Shown here piece by piece: positions 45,786-52,037 of a stretch of 52,037 nt of DNA. The position numbers were made by a program, and so were the translations under genes. Each line of letters starts with the position of its first letter. Position 1 is the first letter of the stretch. The DNA is taken from positions 2,171,109-2,223,145 of the forward strand of contig NZ_MKEK01000001.1 of the NCBI RefSeq assembly GCF_001752395.1. Direction: 5' to 3'. Under the pieces are notes generated by a model, which searched no databases, was not told the origin of the DNA, and saw only the letters and a program-made list of their open reading frames with translations. The DNA is from Rheinheimera salexigens (GTDB lineage: Bacteria > Pseudomonadota > Gammaproteobacteria > Enterobacterales > Alteromonadaceae).

Positions 45786-46934
45786 ATGGCACAACATATT
45801 TTTACTTCTGAGTCGGTATCTGAAGGTCACCCGGATAAAATTGCTGACCAGATTTCTGACGCCGTTCTGGATGCAATTCTCGAACAGGATCCTAAGGCAC
45901 GCGTTGCCTGCGAAACCTTCGTTAAAACGGGTATGGTTTTAGTGGGTGGCGAAGTGACCACATCGGCTTGGGTAGATATTGAAGAACTTACTCGTAAAAC
46001 CGTGCGTAACATTGGTTATACCCATTCCGATATGGGCTTTGATGCTGACTCTTGTGCAGTATTAAATGCCATTGGTAAGCAATCACCCGATATTAATCAA
46101 GGTGTCGACCGCGCTACGCCAGCAGAGCAAGGTGCCGGTGACCAAGGTTTAATGTTTGGTTATGCCAGTGATGAAACCGATGTGTTAATGCCAGCTCCGG
46201 TTACTTATTCGCATCGTTTAATGCAGCGCCAAGCACAATTACGTAAAGATGGCACCTTACCTTGGTTGCGCCCTGATGCTAAATCACAATTAAGTTTTAT
46301 CTATGAAGATGGCAAACCAATCGGTATCGATGCGGTAGTTTTATCAACTCAACATTGCGAAAGCGTTAGCACGGCAGATTTACGTGAAGCAGTAATGGAG
46401 CTGATTATTAAGCCGGTATTACCAGCTGAATGGTTAACGGATAAAACTAAATACTTTATCAATCCAACCGGTCGCTTTGTTATCGGTGGCCCTATGGGTG
46501 ACTGTGGTTTAACCGGTCGTAAAATTATCGTTGATACCTACGGTGGTATGGCGCGTCACGGTGGCGGTGCTTTCTCGGGTAAAGATCCGTCAAAAGTTGA
46601 CCGTTCAGCTGCTTATGCTGCCCGTTATGTAGCTAAAAATATTGTTGCTGCTGGACTGGCTAAGCGTTGTGAACTACAGGTGTCTTACGCTATTGGCGTA
46701 GCCGAGCCCACCTCTATCAGCATTGAAACCTTTGGTACCAGTAAGCTAACTGAAGATGAATTAATTACCATCATCCGTCAGCACTTTGATTTGCGTCCTT
46801 ATGGTTTAATTGAAATGTTGCAGTTAGAGCGGCCTATATACTTACCTACTGCCGCTTACGGTCACTTCGGTCGTGCTGAGTTCCCTTGGGAACAAACAGA
46901 CAGAGCTGAATTACTGCGCCAGTACGCAAAGTAA
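45786..46934 (+). CDS. metK: S-adenosylmethionine synthetase
   Basis: A 382-residue enzyme joining methionine and ATP to form SAM. Signature stretches are [25 protein letters not shown], the [12 protein letters not shown] hexapeptide region, and [22 protein letters not shown], the P-loop-like motif. Length is standard. SAM made here would also feed the CFA-type methyltransferase, RsmE and QueE encoded in the window. Confidence 0.98.
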   Translation: MAQHIFTSESVSEGHPDKIADQISDAVLDAILEQDPKARVACETFVKTGMVLVGGEVTTSAWVDIEELTRKTVRNIGYTHSDMGFDADSCAVLNAIGKQSPDINQGVDRATPAEQGAGDQGLMFGYASDETDVLMPAPVTYSHRLMQRQAQLRKDGTLPWLRPDAKSQLSFIYEDGKPIGIDAVVLSTQHCESVSTADLREAVMELIIKPVLPAEWLTDKTKYFINPTGRFVIGGPMGDCGLTGRKIIVDTYGGMARHGGGAFSGKDPSKVDRSAAYAARYVAKNIVAAGLAKRCELQVSYAIGVAEPTSISIETFGTSKLTEDELITIIRQHFDLRPYGLIEMLQLERPIYLPTAAYGHFGRAEFPWEQTDRAELLRQYAK

Positions 46935-46960
46935 ACAAATCATTTGATTTATAGCAAAAT

Positions 46961-46988
46961 AAAAGGAGAGCTAAGCTCTCTTTTTTTT
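46961..46988 (+). terminator. metK terminator
   Basis: GAGAGC, a TAA loop and GCTCTC are followed by eight T residues, 30 bases after the metK stop. Confidence 0.92.
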
Positions 46989-47028
46989 ATTAAAAAACTA
47001 TTCAATTAAGTTGCTACAAAACAAGGTA

Positions 47029-47066
47029 TTAACCTTTGGCCATTTTTGTGTATGATATTGGCCAAA
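47029..47066 (+). promoter_or_regulatory. Candidate promoter and operator of the AbgT-family gene
   Basis: An 8-base inverted repeat, TTTGGCCA (47035-47042) and TGGCCAAA (47059-47066), with 16 bases between the arms, encloses the candidate -10 TATGAT (47051-47056). TTAACC (47029-47034) is the possible -35 at 16-base spacing. The arms cover spacer and start point, as a repressor site would. The regulator is unknown. Confidence 0.45.
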
Positions 47067-47163
47067 TTAACGCTGACAATGGCATAGCATTATTTTAAAT
47101 GTAAATGTGTAAATACAGCACAGCGCCAGTTAAAAATGATAACTAAAAACAAAAGGAAGAGTT

Positions 47164-48738
47164 ATGTCGCAACAAGACACAGCTGTCGAAAAAACCGGGT
47201 GGCTTAACCGAGCCCTCAATAGCATTGAAGTCATTGGTAACAAGCTACCCGATCCGGCCATGTTATTTGCGTTACTAATGCTAGCAGTTTGGATAGCATC
47301 ATGGGCATTATCAGGCGTAAGCTTTACAGAAGTTAATCCCCGCACTGGCGAAGCCATTGTTATTAACAATTTATTAGCACCTACCTCCTTTACCGCCTTT
47401 ATGGCCAGCATGGTGCAAACCTTTGTTAGCTTTCCACCTTTAGGCGTAGTGTTAGTGGCGATGTTAGGTTTAGGTGTTGCTGAATATACCGGTTACATTA
47501 ATGCCGGCTTACGTTCAATATTATCGGTAACGCCTAAAATGTTGCTAACGCCTGTGTTAGTGGCTGTGGGTATTCTTAGTCATATCGCGGTTGATGCCGG
47601 TTACGTGTTGGTTATTCCTTTAGGCGCGGTTATTTTCTATGCTGCCGGTCGTCACCCTTTAGCAGGTATCGCAGCGGCTTTTGCCGGTGTATCTGGTGGT
47701 TTTTCGGCTACCTTTTTCTTACCGTCAAGTTTAGATCCTCTTCTTGCAGGTTTAACTCAAGCATCTGCCCATTTATCAGCTGATCCCGCGGCCGCAGAAT
47801 TAGTGATTAACCCACTAAACAACTACTTTTTCACCACAGCTTCAACCGTATTAATAATTATTATTGGTTGGGTACTTACCGATAAATTTATTGAACCAAG
47901 ATTAAAAGCAACTAAAGTGGATGGTGACCCAGCTGAATTACCTACGATGGAGCCGCTACAAGATTACGAACGTAAAGGGTTACGTTGGGCTACCTTTGCC
48001 ATGGTATTAAGTGGGGTATTATTAATGGTCTCCGCCATGCCAGAAACATCAGCTTGGCGCTCACCTGTTAACGGTCTACTTACCGATTCATCTGCGCCAT
48101 TAATGCAGTCTATTGTCGGCATTATCTTTGTGTTCTTTTTAATCCCAGGTGTGGTGTACGGTTATGTTGCTGGCACAGCAAAAAATCACCGCGATATTAT
48201 TCAAGGTATGAGTAAAGCCATGAGTGGTATGGGTTACTATATCGTTATGGCCTTCTTTTGTGCCCAATTTATTTATGCCTTTGGCCAATCTAATTTAGGT
48301 GCTTTAGTCGCGATTAAAGGCGCTCATGCCCTGCAACAAATGGCCTTACCTATGGGCTTTACTTTAGTCGGCATCGTGTTTTTATCAGGCTTTATTAACT
48401 TGCTTGTTGGGTCTGCCTCCGCTAAGTGGGCCTTAATCGGCGCTATCATGGTGCCTATGCTGATGGAACTAGGGGTATCTCCAGACTTAACTCAGGCTGC
48501 ATATCGCGTAGGTGATTCATCTACTAATATCATTACCCCATTATTACCGTACTTTCCGTTAATAGTGGTGTTTTGTCAGAAGTACGTTAAAGCCAGTGGT
48601 ATTGGTACCTTAATCGCCTTAATGCTACCGTTTTCTATTGCGATGTTAGTGTTATGGACAGCGTTTTTACTTGGCTTCTGGGCACTAGACATTCCGCTAG
48701 GTATTGGTTCAAGCTACACCTACCCTGCTAGTCAATAA
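47164..48738 (+). CDS. AbgT family transporter
   Basis: A 524-residue inner-membrane protein with about 12 hydrophobic helices. Features are GWLNRALNSIEVIGNKLPDPAMLFALLM at the start and a C-terminal GSASAKWALIGAIMVPMLMELGVSPDLTQAAYRVGDSSTNIITPLLPYF, the AbgT signature. E. coli AbgT imports p-aminobenzoyl-glutamate, and MtrF of Neisseria exports antimicrobials. No abgA/abgB hydrolase is next to it, so the substrate is open. AGGAAGAG lies before the ATG. Confidence 0.93.
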   Translation: MSQQDTAVEKTGWLNRALNSIEVIGNKLPDPAMLFALLMLAVWIASWALSGVSFTEVNPRTGEAIVINNLLAPTSFTAFMASMVQTFVSFPPLGVVLVAMLGLGVAEYTGYINAGLRSILSVTPKMLLTPVLVAVGILSHIAVDAGYVLVIPLGAVIFYAAGRHPLAGIAAAFAGVSGGFSATFFLPSSLDPLLAGLTQASAHLSADPAAAELVINPLNNYFFTTASTVLIIIIGWVLTDKFIEPRLKATKVDGDPAELPTMEPLQDYERKGLRWATFAMVLSGVLLMVSAMPETSAWRSPVNGLLTDSSAPLMQSIVGIIFVFFLIPGVVYGYVAGTAKNHRDIIQGMSKAMSGMGYYIVMAFFCAQFIYAFGQSNLGALVAIKGAHALQQMALPMGFTLVGIVFLSGFINLLVGSASAKWALIGAIMVPMLMELGVSPDLTQAAYRVGDSSTNIITPLLPYFPLIVVFCQKYVKASGIGTLIALMLPFSIAMLVLWTAFLLGFWALDIPLGIGSSYTYPASQ

Positions 48739-48777
48739 TAAAAAGATGGCTTAGCTTAAGCTAAAACCAGCTATCTA

Positions 48778-48815
48778 AATAAACCCTGTATTTGTTAAAG
48801 AGTGCGGGGTTTATT
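48778..48815 (+). terminator. Possible terminator after the AbgT-family gene
   Basis: AATAAACCC and GGGTTTATT form a 9-bp stem around a 20-base loop, followed by TTATC. The loop is long and the T tract poor. Confidence 0.45.
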
Positions 48816-48879
48816 TTATCTGTCACAGAGCCAAATTGGCTGTTACCATTTAAGTAAATATTTTTAGTGAAGTATGACT

Positions 48880-49608
48880 ATGCGCATTCCACGGATTTAC
48901 CACAGCAGTAGCATAACGCTACATCAGGCTTTTACTTTAGACGAAGAAGCCGCTAATCATGTCGGTCGCGTGCTACGCATGCCCATCAATAGTGAGTTAG
49001 TATTATTTAATGGAGATGGCTTTAATTATCCTGCTCAAATAACTGAGCTGGATAAAAAGCGAGTCATGGTTACGGCAACAGAGCAAGCAAACAATCTTGT
49101 GGAGTCGCCATTAAATATTCATTTAGGCCAAGGTATTTCCCGTGGCGACAGAATGGATTTTGCTATCCAAAAAGCAGTTGAATTAGGCGTAACAGCAATA
49201 ACGCCCTTATTTACTGAACGCTGCGGGGTAAAATTAGACGGTGAACGCTTAATCAAACGCACCCAGCAATGGCAAAAAATAGTTATCGCTGCTTGCGAGC
49301 AAAGTGGTCGCAGTATAGTGCCAAAGGTGCATCCGGCGATATCCCTGCAAGAATGGTTAGCTCAAGACACAAAAGAATTGAAACTAACCTTGCATCCGCG
49401 GGCAAAAGACACCATTAAGACCTTACCAGCAGTACAAGATATTCGTTTGGTTATCGGCCCAGAAGGTGGCTTTAGCGATGACGAAATGAACCAAACTACC
49501 CAAGCCGGCTTTATTAGTATTTTATTAGGCCCGCGTATTCTGCGTACAGAAACCGCAGCTTTAAGCACCATTACCGCTTTGCAGCTACAATTTGGTGACT
49601 TAGCATAA
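48880..49608 (+). CDS. rsmE: 16S rRNA m3U1498 methyltransferase
   Basis: A 242-residue SPOUT methyltransferase that modifies U1498 of 16S rRNA. It aligns with E. coli RsmE: MRIPRIYH, ANHVGRVLRM, LGQGISRGDRMDFAIQKAVELGV, ITPLFTERCGVKL, and the knot motif LVIGPEGGFSDDE with LGPRILRTETAAL. ATG 48880 fits RsmE and has GAAG seven bases upstream; an ATG two codons earlier is possible. It leads a message with gshB. Confidence 0.96.
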   Translation: MRIPRIYHSSSITLHQAFTLDEEAANHVGRVLRMPINSELVLFNGDGFNYPAQITELDKKRVMVTATEQANNLVESPLNIHLGQGISRGDRMDFAIQKAVELGVTAITPLFTERCGVKLDGERLIKRTQQWQKIVIAACEQSGRSIVPKVHPAISLQEWLAQDTKELKLTLHPRAKDTIKTLPAVQDIRLVIGPEGGFSDDEMNQTTQAGFISILLGPRILRTETAALSTITALQLQFGDLA

Positions 49609-49619
49609 GGATAAATCAC

Positions 49620-50573
49620 ATGAGCAAAACCATTAAACTGGGTATCGTTATGGACCCAATAAGCAGCATCAATATTGAAAAAGATTCTAGTTTTGCCATG
49701 CTATTGCAAGCACAACAGCGTGGCTATGAGTTGCATTATATGGAAATGGCAGACTTGTATTTACTGCAAGGTGAAGCCCGAGCCAGTACAAAATTACTCA
49801 GCATCGAACAAAACCCAGCAAACTGGTATCAATTTGGCGCCAGCCAAGATATCGCCCTTGGCGACTTAGACGTTATTTTAATGCGTAAAGATCCGCCGTT
49901 TGATAGCGAGTTTTTATATAGCACCTATATTTTAGAGCGCGCCGAAGATGCCGGTTGCTTAATCGTCAATAAACCACAAAGCTTACGCGATGCTAACGAA
50001 AAGCTGTACACCAGTTGGTTTAGCCAATTTTCGCCAAAAACTTTAGTAACTAGCGATGCTAAACGACTTAAAGCATTTTACGAAGCAGAGCAAGATGTCA
50101 TATTAAAACCGTTAGATGGTATGGGTGGTGCGTCAATATTTCGCTTAAAACCAGGCGATGCTAACGTTAGTGTGATTATAGAAACCCTAACCGAGCATGG
50201 TCAGCGATATACCATGGCGCAAAAGTTTATACCCGATATAACTGCAGGAGATAAGCGGATATTAGTGGTAAACGGTAAACCCGTGCCATACTGTTTAGCG
50301 CGCATACCGGCCAAAGGCGAAACTCGCGGTAACCTAGCAGCGGGTGGTCGAGGTGAAGCCAGAGCCTTATCAGAATCAGACTGGGCCATTGCTAATGCCA
50401 TTGCCCCCACCCTAAAAGCTAAAGGCTTAATTTTTGTCGGTTTAGATGTTATTGGTGATAAATTAACGGAAATAAATGTCACTAGCCCAACCTGTATTAG
50501 AGAAATTGAAGCTGCTTTTCCAATTAGTGTTACCGGTATGTTATTTGATGAAATTGAACAGCTATTGGCTTAA
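49620..50573 (+). CDS. gshB: Glutathione synthetase
   Basis: A 317-residue ATP-grasp enzyme that adds glycine to gamma-glutamylcysteine. Motifs: KLGIVMDPISSINIEKDSSFAML at the N-terminus, MRKDPPFDSEFLYSTYIL, the ATP-binding DVILKPLDGMGGASIFRL, and GLDVIGDKLTEINVTSPTCIREIE. Order rsmE-gshB-yqgE-ruvX matches E. coli. Confidence 0.97.
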   Translation: MSKTIKLGIVMDPISSINIEKDSSFAMLLQAQQRGYELHYMEMADLYLLQGEARASTKLLSIEQNPANWYQFGASQDIALGDLDVILMRKDPPFDSEFLYSTYILERAEDAGCLIVNKPQSLRDANEKLYTSWFSQFSPKTLVTSDAKRLKAFYEAEQDVILKPLDGMGGASIFRLKPGDANVSVIIETLTEHGQRYTMAQKFIPDITAGDKRILVVNGKPVPYCLARIPAKGETRGNLAAGGRGEARALSESDWAIANAIAPTLKAKGLIFVGLDVIGDKLTEINVTSPTCIREIEAAFPISVTGMLFDEIEQLLA

Positions 50574-50641
50574 CTAAAACTTTTTAGTAAGACTATTTTA
50601 AAGGTGATTTCGCTTTCAAAGAGCATAAACAAGAGGTGCGT

Positions 50642-51199
50642 ATGCAGAATTATCAGAACCATTTTCTGGTCGCCATGCCATCAATGGACGATCCGCGTTT
50701 TAAACGTAGCGTAACCTATATTTGTGAGCACAATGAACATGGCGCGATGGGTATTGTTATTAACCATCCGCTGGATGTTAAAGTTGCGGACTTATTAAAA
50801 CAATTAGATATTGAATTTAACACCGACAGCCCTGCCGCACATGCCTATGTCTGTTCTGGCGGGCCAGTACAGCATGATCGCGGTTTTGTGTTACATACAG
50901 CTAAAGATGGCTACAGCAGTAGTATGCACTTAACCGATGATCTGATGGTCACAACTTCGAAAGATATTTTAATTGATTTAACTACCGATAAGGCACCGGA
51001 AAAGTTTATCTTAGCGTTAGGTTTTGCTGGATGGGAACAAGGCCAGTTAGAGCAAGAAATGGCAGATAATGCTTGGTTAATGATCCCGGCTGATAACGGA
51101 ATTATTTTTGATCTAAGCCATGCCGAAAAATGGCAATCTGCCACAGCTAAAATTGGCATTCAAACTTGGCAATTAACTAATGAAGCAGGTCATGCTTAA
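50642..51199 (+). CDS. yqgE: YqgE family protein (UPF0301)
   Basis: The 185-residue protein aligns with YqgE/Alg[53 protein letters not shown] and [23 protein letters not shown]. No catalytic role is known. ATG 50642 has AGAGG five bases upstream; an upstream GTG adds two residues. Its stop shares a base with the ruvX start (TAATG). Confidence 0.95.
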   Translation: MQNYQNHFLVAMPSMDDPRFKRSVTYICEHNEHGAMGIVINHPLDVKVADLLKQLDIEFNTDSPAAHAYVCSGGPVQHDRGFVLHTAKDGYSSSMHLTDDLMVTTSKDILIDLTTDKAPEKFILALGFAGWEQGQLEQEMADNAWLMIPADNGIIFDLSHAEKWQSATAKIGIQTWQLTNEAGHA

Positions 51200-51624
51200 T
51201 GGCAAAACGTACCATTTTAAGTTTTGATTATGGCACCAAAAGTATTGGGGTCGCTGTCGGTCAAGAGTTCACCGGCACGGCATCTTTACTTAGCGCATTA
51301 AAAGCCCAAGACGGCACACCAGATTGGTCTAAGTTAGAGCTATTAATTAAAGAGTGGCAACCGGATTTATTATTAATCGGTTTACCGTTAAATATGGATG
51401 GTACTGAGCAGCCATTTACGGCGCGCTGTCGTAAATTTGCTAATCGGTTACATGGTCGCTTTGGTCTACCTGTTAGCTTACATGATGAGCGCCTAACAAC
51501 CACGGAAGCGCGCAGTCAGCTATTTGCAGAAGGCGGTTATCGCAAATTAAGTAAAGATAAAGTCGACAGTTTGTCAGCAAAAATAATATTTGAGAGTTGG
51601 TATGAACAGCACAACACCAATTAA
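51199..51624 (+). CDS. ruvX: Holliday junction resolvase-like YqgF/RuvX
   Basis: A 141-residue RNase H-fold nuclease. Catalytic acids lie in [16 protein letters not shown] (residues 8-23), [11 protein letters not shown] and [12 protein letters not shown]. In E. coli it is essential and linked to 16S rRNA 5' processing and transcription antitermination. Translation is coupled to yqgE, and its last 23 bases overlap the DUF1653 gene. Confidence 0.95.
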   Translation: MAKRTILSFDYGTKSIGVAVGQEFTGTASLLSALKAQDGTPDWSKLELLIKEWQPDLLLIGLPLNMDGTEQPFTARCRKFANRLHGRFGLPVSLHDERLTTTEARSQLFAEGGYRKLSKDKVDSLSAKIIFESWYEQHNTN

Positions 51625-51838
51625 ACCTGGCTACTACCAGCATTACAAAGGTGGCTATTATCAAGTAATCGATTGTGCTTTGCACAGCGAAACGGAAGAG
51701 TGGTTAGTGATCTATCGCCCACTGTATGGTGAGCAAGGCTTATGGGCTAGGCCATTAACTATGTTTACTGAAAACGTGACTATTGTCGACGAGCTTATCC
51801 CAAGGTTTCAATACATTGGCCAAACTAAGCCAAACTAA
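51602..51838 (+). CDS. DUF1653 protein
   Basis: A 78-residue protein with the DUF1653 core [48 protein letters not shown] (about 7-55). The family is small, beta-rich and of unknown function. It begins inside ruvX. A 10-base tandem repeat crosses its stop, so the C-terminal tail may have been altered by slippage. Confidence 0.88.
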   Translation: MNSTTPIKPGYYQHYKGGYYQVIDCALHSETEEWLVIYRPLYGEQGLWARPLTMFTENVTIVDELIPRFQYIGQTKPN

Positions 51839-51849
51839 GCCAGACTAAA
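51820..51849 (+). repeat. 10-base tandem repeat at the DUF1653 stop
   Basis: CCAAACTAAG occurs twice in tandem, followed by the variant CCAGACTAAA. Each added unit shifts the frame by one. Confidence 0.75.
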
Positions 51850-51902
51850 CCTGCGCTATGTAAGCCACTAAACCAGTCGTTATATTCGTAACTACTTGAC
51901 AC

Positions 51903-51932
51903 AAAAAAGAGCAACTGAAGTTGCTCTTTTTT
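51903..51932. terminator. Bidirectional terminator
   Basis: A 13-bp stem, AAAAAAGAGCAAC and GTTGCTCTTTTTT, closes a TGAA loop. It ends the rsmE-to-DUF1653 message and, on the other strand, the gene entering from the right edge. Confidence 0.93.
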
Positions 51933-51989
51933 ACTTTACGAACATTATTGCAGGCATTACAGGCATTGTAGCTAGCGGGACAGAGCTAA

Positions 51990-52037
51990 CTACTGTTGCT
52001 GTCGATACCACTCACCAATAATTAAACTGGCTGCGAC
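51990..52037 (-). CDS. 3' end of a minus-strand gene cut by the window edge
   Basis: The last 15 codons before a TAG read VAASLIIGEWYRQQQ on the minus strand and stay open to the edge. A terminator follows 57 bases later. The tail is too short to identify, and an open frame this short can be chance; the terminator in the right direction is the main support. Confidence 0.4.
   Translation of the reverse strand, partial: VAASLIIGEWYRQQQ

Overview
The window reads as chromosomal core sequence from a gammaproteobacterium of the Alteromonadales type. Gene content and order resemble what I know of the Rheinheimera / Alishewanella / Arsukibacterium group, but the genus is an inference. Support comes from marker families (DUF3581, a VC2046/SO_2500-type protein, YejK/YejL/YejM, Hda, BamC, GcvR, a TtpC-type TonB system), from the moderate, AT-leaning base composition, and from dense short intergenic gaps. 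I see no transposase, integrase, prophage gene, CRISPR array or toxin-antitoxin pair. Both ends cut through transcription units: the left edge carries promoter elements firing out of the window, and the right edge carries the last codons of a minus-strand gene.

Layout. 1-6255: stable-RNA-type promoters at the left edge, DUF3581, an SOS-controlled sulA with a LexA box, ychJ, a VC2046-type gene, tRNA-Tyr(GTA), deoC, a candidate small RNA, a YgjP-type metalloprotease, xthA and yfbV. 6256-6841: a 586-base gene-free, AT-rich gap with an inverted pair of DnaA boxes. 6842-12183: an EIIA-Glc-like gene without its phosphorylated histidines, yffB and an M15 peptidase, then yejK divergent from yejL-yejM-like-cvfB. 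12239-18409: a tightly overlapping six-gene minus-strand operon (ybgA/DUF523, photolyase, NTF2-like, FAD oxidase, DUF1365, CFA-type methyltransferase). Its content matches singlet-oxygen and light-stress regulons, and a TGATCC promoter element lies upstream.

18574-28937: pheS-pheT-ihfA with a terminator, marC-DUF2066-hda, dapA-bamC-purC, and divergent gcvR-bcp. 28963-34778: perM divergent from bepA-yfgD-wrbA-DUF2069, then queE divergent from queC. 34780-39879: a complete second-type TonB energiser on one transcript (DUF3450, TtpC, ExbB, ExbD, TonB, TPR) with a good sigma-70 promoter. 39996-45443: a sugar-phosphate operon tkt-epd-pgk-fba. 45444-52037: metK behind a perfect met box, an AbgT-family transporter behind an operator-like inverted repeat, then rsmE-gshB-yqgE-ruvX-DUF1653.

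Most of the window is conserved housekeeping. The parts worth a second look are the six-gene lipid/photolyase operon and its altered CFA active site, the EIIA-like protein with both histidines replaced, the shortened YejM relative, the DnaA-box pair, the unassigned terminator that suggests a small RNA, and several short tandem repeats in intergenic DNA.
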